From Polynucleobacter sp. MG-Unter2-18 (lineage in GTDB: Bacteria > Pseudomonadota > Gammaproteobacteria > Burkholderiales > Burkholderiaceae), in contig NZ_CP061302.1 in NCBI RefSeq assembly GCF_018687675.1, positions 1 to 64,000 of the forward strand: a DNA stretch of 64,000 bases, given 5' to 3'. How positions within the stretch are numbered: the stretch's first letter is position 1; the number at the start of each line of letters is the position of its first letter. The position numbers were made by a program, and so were the translations under genes. This document shows, one piece after another, positions 57,735 to 64,000 of this stretch. The notes under the pieces are model-generated. The model worked only from the letters and a program-made list of their open reading frames with translations, did not search any database and had not been told where the DNA came from.

Positions 57735-58045
57735 GCCAAGTCCGTAAAAACGATCACAGCTTGATGAAGGTTCTACTTGGACCAGTTATCTCTGAAAAAG
57801 CCACTATGGTTGCAGAGAAAAACGAACAAGTGGTATTTCAAGTTACACGCGACGCTAATAAGAGCGATGTGAAACAAGCGGTTGAGTTGCTCTTTAAAGT
57901 GCAAGTTGACTCAGTTCAAATCGTGAATCAAAAAGGTAAGCCAAAGCGCTATGGCCGTTTTGAAGGTCGTCGTGACCACACTAAGAAGGCCTACGTTAGC
58001 TTGAAGCCGGGTCAAGAAATTAACTTTGAAGCGGAGGCGAATTAA
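57731..58045 (+). CDS. rplW: 50S ribosomal protein L23
   Basis: L23 (104 aa) lies at the tunnel exit, where SRP and trigger factor dock. [41 protein letters not shown] is the family core. ATGA overlap with the rplD stop; 2 nt before rplB. Confidence 0.98.
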   Translation: MSQVRKNDHSLMKVLLGPVISEKATMVAEKNEQVVFQVTRDANKSDVKQAVELLFKVQVDSVQIVNQKGKPKRYGRFEGRRDHTKKAYVSLKPGQEINFEAEAN

Positions 58046-58047
58046 TC

Positions 58048-58878
58048 ATGCCTTTGATGAAGACAAAACCGACCTCACCAGGTCGTCGCTCAATGGTCAA
58101 GGTGGTCAATCCTGACCTGCATAAAGGTAAACCTTTTGCAGCGTTAGTAGAGCCACAGTTCCAAAAAGCAGGTCGTAATAATAATGGTCACATCACTACC
58201 CGTCACAAGGGTGGTGGTCATAAGCATCACTATCGTGTTGTTGATTTCAAACGCAACGACAAAGATGGTATTCCAGCAAAAGTTGAACGCTTGGAATACG
58301 ATCCAAACCGCAGTGCAAATATTGCATTGATCGTGTTTGCTGATGGTGAGCGTCGTTATATTCTTGCTGCAAAAGGTATGACAGTTGGTCAGGCATTGAT
58401 GAGTGGTTCAGAAGCCCCAATCAAGTCTGGTAACAACTTGCCAATTCGCAACATTCCAGTTGGTAGCACGATTCACTGTGTAGAAATGTTGCCAGGTAAA
58501 GGTGCTCAAATCGCACGTTCCGCTGGTGGCTCTGCAGTCTTATTGGCTCGTGAAGGTGTATACGCTCAGGTGCGCTTGCGCTCTGGTGAAGTACGTCGCA
58601 TTTTGATCGATTGCCGTGCCACTATTGGTGAAGTTGGTAATGAAGAGCACAGCTTGCGCGTTATCGGTAAAGCTGGTGCTAATCGCTGGCGTGGTATTCG
58701 CCCAACCGTTCGCGGTGTGGCAATGAACCCAGTAGATCACCCACACGGTGGTGGTGAAGGTAGAACTGGCGAAGGCCGTGTACCTGTCTCCCCATGGGGC
58801 ACACCAACCAAAGGTTATCGTACACGTCGCAATAAGCGTACAACTTCGATGATCGTTCAACGTCGTCAAAAACGTTAA
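58048..58878 (+). CDS. rplB: 50S ribosomal protein L2
   Basis: L2 (276 aa) is essential for subunit association and peptidyl transfer. [23 protein letters not shown] and the C-terminal [19 protein letters not shown], with the functionally critical His region, are both present. It follows rplW directly. Confidence 0.98.
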   Translation: MPLMKTKPTSPGRRSMVKVVNPDLHKGKPFAALVEPQFQKAGRNNNGHITTRHKGGGHKHHYRVVDFKRNDKDGIPAKVERLEYDPNRSANIALIVFADGERRYILAAKGMTVGQALMSGSEAPIKSGNNLPIRNIPVGSTIHCVEMLPGKGAQIARSAGGSAVLLAREGVYAQVRLRSGEVRRILIDCRATIGEVGNEEHSLRVIGKAGANRWRGIRPTVRGVAMNPVDHPHGGGEGRTGEGRVPVSPWGTPTKGYRTRRNKRTTSMIVQRRQKR

Positions 58879-58897
58879 GCGATAAGGATAAATAGAT

Positions 58898-59176
58898 ATG
58901 ACACGTTCAGCTAAAAAAGGCCCATTTTGCGAAGCCAGCTTAGTAAATAAAGTTGAAGTCGCACAAGCCAACAAAGACAAAAAGCCGATCAAGACTTGGT
59001 CACGCCGTTCAACAATCCTCCCAGACTTTATTGGTCTGACGATTGCTGTACATAACGGTCGTCAGCACGTTCCGGTATATGTATCAGAAAACATGGTGGG
59101 TCATAAGTTAGGCGAATTTGCCTTGACCCGTACTTTCAAAGGTCACGCTGCTGACAAGAAAGTAACGAAGAAGTAA
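58898..59176 (+). CDS. rpsS: 30S ribosomal protein S19
   Basis: S19 (92 aa) binds 16S rRNA in the head with S13. [19 protein letters not shown] and [39 protein letters not shown] are the conserved blocks. It lies 19 nt after rplB and 10 nt before rplV. Confidence 0.98.
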   Translation: MTRSAKKGPFCEASLVNKVEVAQANKDKKPIKTWSRRSTILPDFIGLTIAVHNGRQHVPVYVSENMVGHKLGEFALTRTFKGHAADKKVTKK

Positions 59177-59186
59177 GGGGATGATG

Positions 59187-59516
59187 ATGGAAGTTAAAGC
59201 TATTCACAAAGGCGCCCGCATTTCTGCGCAAAAGACACGTTTGGTTGCTGACCAGATCCGTGGTTTGCCAATTGCACGCGCATTGAACATTTTGAATTTC
59301 AGCCCCAAGAAAGCTGCCTTCATTGTGAAGAAAGTTGTTGAGTCCGCAATGGCCAACGCTGAACACAATAAGGGTGCTGATATTGATGAGCTCAAGGTTT
59401 CAACAATTATTGTTGATAAGGGTACTTCCTTGAAGCGCTTCACAGCACGCGCTAAGGGTCGTGGTAATCAAATCGAAAAACAAACATGTCACATCACCGT
59501 GACCTTGAGTAACTAA
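59187..59516 (+). CDS. rplV: 50S ribosomal protein L22
   Basis: L22 (109 aa) lines the exit tunnel and its loop is the site of macrolide-resistance changes. [28 protein letters not shown] is typical. Three in-frame ATGs lie at 59181, 59184 and 59187; the third was chosen because AGGGG (59176-59180) is best spaced for it and the protein then begins like its relatives. Confidence 0.97.
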   Translation: MEVKAIHKGARISAQKTRLVADQIRGLPIARALNILNFSPKKAAFIVKKVVESAMANAEHNKGADIDELKVSTIIVDKGTSLKRFTARAKGRGNQIEKQTCHITVTLSN

Positions 59517-59524
59517 GGGAAGAT

Positions 59525-60346
59525 ATGGGACAAAAGATAAACCCAACCGGATTCCGACTCTCGGTAACGAAGAACTGGACATCAAAGTGGTATGCAAACA
59601 ATACTGACTTTGCAAAGATGCTTAAAGAGGACGTAGATGTCCGCATCTATTTGAAAAAGAAATTAAAGAATGCATCTGTTAGTAAGGTAATCATCGAGCG
59701 TCCTGCGAAGAACGCACGTATTACTATTTATAGCTCACGTCCAGGTGTTGTAATCGGTAAAAAAGGCGAAGATATTGAAGTTCTCCGCCGCGAACTTCAG
59801 AAGCGTATGGGCGTTCCAGTCCATGTGAATATCGAAGAAATTCGTAAGCCTGAAGTGGATGCTCAACTGATTGCTGACTCTATTACTCAGCAGCTTGAGA
59901 AGCGCATCATGTTCCGTCGTGCAATGAAGCGTGCAATGCAAAATGCAATGCGCCTTGGTGCACAAGGAATCAAGATCATGTCCTCTGGTCGTTTGAACGG
60001 TGCTGAAATTGCACGTCGCGAATGGTACCGTGAAGGCCGCGTTCCACTTCATACATTGAAGGCCGATATTGACTACGCTACATCAGAAGCGGAAACAACA
60101 TACGGCATCATCGGTGTAAAAGTTTGGGTATACAAAGGCGATACATTAGGTCGCGGTGCTGATGCTCCAGCTGTAACAGCAGAGCCAGCGGCTGACGATA
60201 AAAAACCACGTCGCGCACCAGCTAAAACAACCACACGTAAACCAGCAGCTGACAGCAAGCCATTGGTTGCTGCCAAGCCAACTGTAAAGCGTGTACCGAA
60301 AGCCGTTGAAGCCGCAAGTGCTGAAGCGCAGAAGTCAGGAGAGTAA
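59525..60346 (+). CDS. rpsC: 30S ribosomal protein S3
   Basis: S3 (273 aa) forms part of the mRNA entry channel and has helicase activity. [24 protein letters not shown] and the KH-domain [15 protein letters not shown] are conserved. A basic, Ala/Lys/Pro-rich tail (about 218-273) makes it about 40 residues longer than the E. coli protein. It is 2 nt before rplP. Confidence 0.98.
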   Translation: MGQKINPTGFRLSVTKNWTSKWYANNTDFAKMLKEDVDVRIYLKKKLKNASVSKVIIERPAKNARITIYSSRPGVVIGKKGEDIEVLRRELQKRMGVPVHVNIEEIRKPEVDAQLIADSITQQLEKRIMFRRAMKRAMQNAMRLGAQGIKIMSSGRLNGAEIARREWYREGRVPLHTLKADIDYATSEAETTYGIIGVKVWVYKGDTLGRGADAPAVTAEPAADDKKPRRAPAKTTTRKPAADSKPLVAAKPTVKRVPKAVEAASAEAQKSGE

Positions 60347-60348
60347 GC

Positions 60349-60762
60349 ATGCTACAACCAAAGCGTCGTAAGTATCGCAAAGAACAAAAGGGACGTAACA
60401 CTGGCGTGGCAACACGCGGTAGTTCAGTAGCCTTTGGAGACTTTGGATTGAAAGCTATTGGCCGTGGTCGTTTGACTGCACGTCAGATTGAATCTGCACG
60501 TCGCGCAATGACACGTCATATTAAGCGTGGTGGTCGTATCTGGATCCGTATTTTCCCAGACAAGCCAATTTCACAAAAGCCAGCTGAAGTACGTATGGGT
60601 AACGGTAAAGGTAATCCAGAGTACTACGTAGCAGAAATTCAACCAGGCAAGATTTTGTACGAGATGGATGGCGTGGATGAAGGTTTGGCGCGCGAGGCTT
60701 TCAAGCTTGCTGCTGCTAAGTTGCCATTGCAAACCACTTTCGTGATTCGCCACTTAGGTTGA
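60349..60762 (+). CDS. rplP: 50S ribosomal protein L16
   Basis: L16 (137 aa) helps position A-site t[39 protein letters not shown] and [27 protein letters not shown] are the conserved blocks. It lies 2 nt after rpsC and 14 nt before rpmC. Confidence 0.98.
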   Translation: MLQPKRRKYRKEQKGRNTGVATRGSSVAFGDFGLKAIGRGRLTARQIESARRAMTRHIKRGGRIWIRIFPDKPISQKPAEVRMGNGKGNPEYYVAEIQPGKILYEMDGVDEGLAREAFKLAAAKLPLQTTFVIRHLG

Positions 60763-60776
60763 TCGGGACAGAGATT

Positions 60777-60971
60777 ATGAAAAAGACAGAATTAGCATCT
60801 AAAGATCTGGTTGCCTTGAACGCAGAATTAACAGAGCTCTTGAAGACAAGCTTCAAGCTCCGTATGCAAAAAGGTACTCAGCAACTCACAAATACCAGCC
60901 AATTGGGTAAGACTAAGCGTGAAATTGCTCGCGTGAAGACTTTTATTACCCAAAAAACTGCACAGAAATAA
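60777..60971 (+). CDS. rpmC: 50S ribosomal protein L29
   Basis: L29 (64 aa) is a small helical protein at the tunnel exit next to L23. [35 protein letters not shown] is the family core. The ATG at 60777 was used instead of an in-frame TTG at 60759, as it gives the normal [11 protein letters not shown] start. Confidence 0.97.
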   Translation: MKKTELASKDLVALNAELTELLKTSFKLRMQKGTQQLTNTSQLGKTKREIARVKTFITQKTAQK

Positions 60972-60983
60972 GGAAAAAGGGAT

Positions 60984-61253
60984 ATGACAGAATTATCTAA
61001 ACCCTTGCGCCGCACCCTAGTGGGTCGCGTTGTTAGCGATAAAATGCAAAAAACTGTGACTGTGCTAGTTGAGCGCCAAGTAAAACATGCGCTTTATGGC
61101 AAATATGTTGGACAGTCCAAAAAATACCACGCTCATGACGAAGCTGGTCAATACAAGATGGGTGATACCGTTGAAATTGCTGAATCTAGGCCGATTTCAC
61201 GTACTAAGTCTTGGGTTGTAACCCGTTTAGTTCAGGAATCAAAGGGTATTTAA
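60984..61253 (+). CDS. rpsQ: 30S ribosomal protein S17
   Basis: S17 (89 aa) is a primary 16S-binding protein with an OB fold. [35 protein letters not shown] and the [12 protein letters not shown] end are typical. It is the last gene of the S10 operon; a promoter-bearing spacer of 186 nt follows. Confidence 0.98.
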   Translation: MTELSKPLRRTLVGRVVSDKMQKTVTVLVERQVKHALYGKYVGQSKKYHAHDEAGQYKMGDTVEIAESRPISRTKSWVVTRLVQESKGI

Positions 61254-61282
61254 AGAAATATTGGGGATTTTGGCGAAAAACG

Positions 61283-61312
61283 TTGCCATATCCCTGTTTT
61301 ACGTAGTATGAT
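61283..61312 (+). promoter_or_regulatory. Likely spc operon promoter
   Basis: TTGCCA (61283-61288), an 18-nt spacer and TATGAT (61307-61312) lie between rpsQ and rplN, at the boundary where E. coli has its spc promoter. The predicted transcription start meets the hairpin at 61318. Confidence 0.65.
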
Positions 61313-61317
61313 AATCA

Positions 61318-61353
61318 GCTTCTCTGGTTTTATTGAGAGAAGCAGTGTTTTTT
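61318..61353 (+). promoter_or_regulatory. Hairpin with T-tract in the spc leader
   Basis: An 8-bp stem GCTTCTCT / AGAGAAGC with a 10-nt loop, then AGTG and six T. It can serve as a terminator for read-through from rpsQ and as a 5' hairpin or attenuator for the spc transcript. Confidence 0.6.
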
Positions 61354-61439
61354 CATTAATTCCGGGTTTTAACTTTCGTTAAAGCCCATAGACGGAACCA
61401 AGACTGTTTGCCTTTGGCTAACAAGTTGGGGATTAAAAA

Positions 61440-61808
61440 ATGATTCAGACCGAAAGTAGATTACAGGTCGCCGATAACACAGGCGCCAGTGAAGTTTTGT
61501 GCATCAAGGTATTGGGCGGCTCCAAGCGTCGTTACGCCAGTATCGGTGATGTCATTAAAGTGACTGTAAAGTCCGCTGCTCCACGTGGCCGTGTAAAAAA
61601 AGGTGATATTTATAACGCCGTAGTAGTGAGAACTGCTAAAGGTGTACGCCGTCCAGATGGTTCATTGATTAAGTTCGATGGCAACGCTGCGGTATTGCTC
61701 AACGCTAAGTTAGAGCCAATTGGCACACGTATCTTTGGACCAGTAACGCGTGAGTTGCGTACTGAGAAGTTCATGAAGATCGTTTCTCTCGCCCCCGAAG
61801 TTATTTAA
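61440..61808 (+). CDS. rplN: 50S ribosomal protein L14
   Basis: L14 (122 aa) lies at the subunit interface and binds the silencing factor Rsf[34 protein letters not shown] and the [13 protein letters not shown] end are conserved. First gene of the spc operon, 186 nt after rpsQ. Confidence 0.98.
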   Translation: MIQTESRLQVADNTGASEVLCIKVLGGSKRRYASIGDVIKVTVKSAAPRGRVKKGDIYNAVVVRTAKGVRRPDGSLIKFDGNAAVLLNAKLEPIGTRIFGPVTRELRTEKFMKIVSLAPEVI

Positions 61809-61817
61809 GAGGCTGAT

Positions 61818-62126
61818 ATGAAAAAGATTCGTAAAGGTGATTCAGTAGTTCTGTTGACTGGCCGCGATAAGGGCAAGAAAGGAACTGTTACTGCCGTTCT
61901 CGAGAACAAGTTAGTGATCGAAGGCGTCAATATGTACAAAAAGAGCGTTAAGCCAAATCCAGCGGCCGGTGTTACTGGCGGCATGATTGACAAGACGATG
62001 CCTGTTCACATTTCTAATGTGGCTTTGGTTGACGGTAACGGCAAACCATCACGTGTTGGTATCAAACTCGTGGATGGTAAAAAGCAGCGTTTCCTCAAAA
62101 CCACTGGCGCAACTTTAAGCGCATAA
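61818..62126 (+). CDS. rplX: 50S ribosomal protein L24
   Basis: L24 (102 aa) starts large-subunit assembly. The KOW motif [26 protein letters not shown] (about 3-28) is followed by the conserved [35 protein letters not shown]. It lies 9 nt after rplN. Confidence 0.98.
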   Translation: MKKIRKGDSVVLLTGRDKGKKGTVTAVLENKLVIEGVNMYKKSVKPNPAAGVTGGMIDKTMPVHISNVALVDGNGKPSRVGIKLVDGKKQRFLKTTGATLSA

Positions 62127-62142
62127 GGGGCACGGAGAAATT

Positions 62143-62685
62143 ATGAGCACACGTTTTCAAGAACACTATCAAGCTAAAGTAGTTGCTGATTTAATTGCCA
62201 AATTTGGTTACAAGTCAGTAATGGAAGTTCCACGTATCACCAAGGTAACCCTAAATATGGGCTTGGGCGATGCTGTGAACGACAAGAAAATTATCGAAAA
62301 TGCAGTTGGTGATTTGACTAAAGTAGCAGGTCAAAAGCCAGTTGTAACAAAAGCGAAAAAAGCGATTGCTGGATTCAAAATTCGCCAAGGCTACCCAATC
62401 GGTGCCATGGTGACATTGCGTGGTGCACGCATGTACGAATTTTTGGATCGTTTCGTAACTGTTGCTTTGCCACGCGTACGTGACTTCCGCGGAATTTCCG
62501 GTAAGGCATTTGACGGTCGTGGTAACTACAACATCGGCGTTAAAGAGCAAATCATTTTCCCAGAAATCGAATACGACAAGATTGATGCCCTCCGTGGTCT
62601 CAATATCAGTATTACGACGACCGCTAAGACTGACGAAGAAGCAAAAGCTTTGTTAGCAGCGTTCAAATTCCCTTTCCGCAATTAA
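62143..62685 (+). CDS. rplE: 50S ribosomal protein L5
   Basis: L5 (180 aa) binds 5S rRNA and P-site t[33 protein letters not shown] and [23 protein letters not shown] are characteristic. It lies 16 nt after rplX and 9 nt before rpsN. Confidence 0.98.
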   Translation: MSTRFQEHYQAKVVADLIAKFGYKSVMEVPRITKVTLNMGLGDAVNDKKIIENAVGDLTKVAGQKPVVTKAKKAIAGFKIRQGYPIGAMVTLRGARMYEFLDRFVTVALPRVRDFRGISGKAFDGRGNYNIGVKEQIIFPEIEYDKIDALRGLNISITTTAKTDEEAKALLAAFKFPFRN

Positions 62686-62694
62686 GAGGCTAAC

Positions 62695-63000
62695 GTGGCA
62701 AAACTATCCCTAATTGAGCGCGAGAATAAGCGCACAAAAACTGTAGAGAAGTACGCTGTAAAGCGTGCTGAACTCAAGGCAATCATTGCTGATCAATCAC
62801 GCAGCGATGAAGAGCGCTATGAGGCTCGCTTGAAGCTACAGGCACTTCCACGTAACGCAAGCCCGATTCGTCAAAGAAATCGTTGTTCATTAACCGGTCG
62901 TCCGCGCGGTGTATTCAGCAAGTTTGGTTTAGCGCGTAGCAAAATTCGTGAAATCGCCTTTCGTGGCGAAATCCCCGGTTTAACCAAGGCCAGCTGGTAA
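62695..63000 (+). CDS. rpsN: 30S ribosomal protein S14 (zinc-free type)
   Basis: S14 (101 aa) is the long form without the CxxC zinc pairs. [24 protein letters not shown] and [41 protein letters not shown] are typical. GTG start at 62695. The absence of a zinc-ribbon variant means this copy does not depend on zinc. Confidence 0.97.
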   Translation: MAKLSLIERENKRTKTVEKYAVKRAELKAIIADQSRSDEERYEARLKLQALPRNASPIRQRNRCSLTGRPRGVFSKFGLARSKIREIAFRGEIPGLTKASW

Positions 63001-63024
63001 GCGGCGAAAGAATTAGGAGAACTC

Positions 63025-63420
63025 ATGAGTATCAGCGATCCAATCGCCGACATGTTGACAAGGATCCGCAATGCGCAAGCAGTGCAGAAACCCGTAGTCT
63101 TGATGCCGTCGTCAAAAGTTAAAGTAGCTATTGCAAAAGTCTTGCAGGAGGAAGGTTATATCGATAGTTTTGAAATCAAAGGTGAAGCAGCTAAGCCAGT
63201 GCTACACATTGAACTCAAGTACTACGCAGGCCGCCCTGTTATTGAGCGTATTGACCGTGTTTCTACACCAAGTCTACGTATCTACAAAGGACGCCACGAC
63301 ATTCCTGAAGTAATGAATGGCTTAGGCATTGCAATTATTTCAACCCCACAAGGCGTAATGACAGACCGCAAAGCACGTGCAAACGGCGTTGGTGGCGAAG
63401 TTATTTGCTACGTCGCGTAA
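63025..63420 (+). CDS. rpsH: 30S ribosomal protein S8
   Basis: S8 (131 aa) is a primary 16S-binding protein and the spc-operon translational repressor in E. coli (acting near rplE). [40 protein letters not shown] and the C-terminal GGEVICYV are conserved. It lies 24 nt after rpsN. Confidence 0.98.
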   Translation: MSISDPIADMLTRIRNAQAVQKPVVLMPSSKVKVAIAKVLQEEGYIDSFEIKGEAAKPVLHIELKYYAGRPVIERIDRVSTPSLRIYKGRHDIPEVMNGLGIAIISTPQGVMTDRKARANGVGGEVICYVA

Positions 63421-63430
63421 GGAGAGAAAT

Positions 63431-63964
63431 ATGTCCCGCGTTGGTAAATCACCTATTTCAGTTCCTAAGGGCGCTGAAATCAGCATCAATGGTGCAAACA
63501 TTACTGTTAAAGGCCCATTGGGTACCTTGACACATAACTTGCATCCTTCTGTTGGTTTAAAGCAAGAAGATGGCGTATTGACAGTTGTTTTAAATAACGA
63601 CACACCAGAAGCTGGTGCACAGTCAGGTACAGCCCGTGCTTTGGTAAACAACATGGTTGTTGGCGTAACTGCTGGCTTTGAGCGCAAGCTCAGCTTAGTA
63701 GGCGTTGGTTACCGTGCTGCTGCCCAGGGCGATTCATTAAAGTTGCAGCTCGGTTTCTCACACGACATTATTTACAACCTGCCAAAGGGCGTAAAAGCTG
63801 AGACTCCAACTCAAACTGAAATCATTATCAAAGGTTCCAACAAGCAGCAAGTTGGCCAGGTTGCCGCTGAAGTTCGCGCATATCGTTCACCAGAGCCATA
63901 CAAAGGTAAAGGCGTTCGCTACGTGGATGAGGTTGTACGCCTGAAAGAAACTAAGAAGAAGTAA
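63431..63964 (+). CDS. rplF: 50S ribosomal protein L6
   Basis: L6 (177 aa) lies near the factor-binding site. [33 protein letters not shown] and the C-terminal [22 protein letters not shown] are characteristic. The ATG at 63431 with GGAGAG (63421-63426) was used, not the longer frame starting inside rpsH. Confidence 0.98.
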   Translation: MSRVGKSPISVPKGAEISINGANITVKGPLGTLTHNLHPSVGLKQEDGVLTVVLNNDTPEAGAQSGTARALVNNMVVGVTAGFERKLSLVGVGYRAAAQGDSLKLQLGFSHDIIYNLPKGVKAETPTQTEIIIKGSNKQQVGQVAAEVRAYRSPEPYKGKGVRYVDEVVRLKETKKK

Positions 63965-63977
63965 GCGAGATTAAAAA

Positions 63978-64000
63978 ATGAATAAAGACGAATCCAGACA
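63978..64000 (+). CDS. rplR: 50S ribosomal protein L18, first codons only
   Basis: The window ends in the seventh or eighth codon of a gene reading MNKDESR, which fits the start of L18 and the expected spc order rplF-rplR. GCGAGA (63965-63970) precedes it as a ribosome site. Only context and seven residues support this. Confidence 0.7.

Noticed and set aside
63377..63430. Longer in-frame start for rplF inside rpsH
   Set aside because: GGAGAG directly before ATG 63431 and the MSRVGKSPI start mark the real N-terminus.

Overview
The window reads as the start of a circular chromosome from a small-genome betaproteobacterium of the family Burkholderiaceae, most likely Polynucleobacter. The evidence is the dnaA-dnaN-gyrB start, the mnmG-rsmG-parA-parB-atp order, betaproteobacterial 16S/23S sequence, moderate G+C and protein sequences close to Burkholderia/Polynucleobacter types. 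The genus is inferred from remembered family sequences, not from a search. No obviously novel multigene system is present. The points of interest are regulatory RNA structures, DnaA and ParB sites, an altered Walker A motif and a few small or lineage-specific genes.

Layout. 1-5.3 kb: dnaA, an oriC-like spacer with DnaA boxes and DnaA-trio-like triplets, dnaN, gyrB. 5.3-6.1 kb: a SET-domain protein and a DUF3717-like small protein. 6.1-10.8 kb: a five-gene branched-chain-amino-acid-type (HAAT) ABC importer. 10.9-15.3 kb: mnmG-rsmG-parA-parB with two parS sites, one overlapping the mnmG promoter. 15.3-22.5 kb: complete F1Fo ATP synthase operon (atpI-like, BEFHAGDC). 22.5-28 kb: hemE, a spacer with DnaA boxes, priA, convergent gcvH, a Cys4 mini-protein, a fatty-acid desaturase and tRNA-Arg. 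28.1-31.8 kb: a heme-less cytochrome-anchor-like protein, rsmI, diaA-type SIS protein, dolP-type BON lipoprotein, cytochrome c and a GNAT acetyltransferase.

31.8-37.5 kb: an rRNA operon (16S, tRNA-Ile, tRNA-Ala, 23S, 5S) with promoter, two boxA-like elements and a strong terminator. 37.5-51.3 kb: tRNA-Tyr/Gly/Thr, tuf, tRNA-Trp, secE, nusG, rplKAJL, rpoBC. 51.3-55.8 kb: str operon (rpsL, rpsG, fusA, second tuf). 55.9-64 kb: S10 and spc operons up to the first codons of rplR, where the window ends.

The first half combines replication initiation, chromosome partition and energy conversion. The second half is a nearly unbroken block of transcription and translation machinery, close to the origin where gene dosage is high. 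Its spacers carry ordered promoters and hairpins: an attenuator-like hairpin in front of rplJ, a chain of hairpins between rplL and rpoB, and promoters followed at once by hairpins in front of rplC and rplN. The two tuf genes appear identical at nucleotide level over about 1.2 kb.
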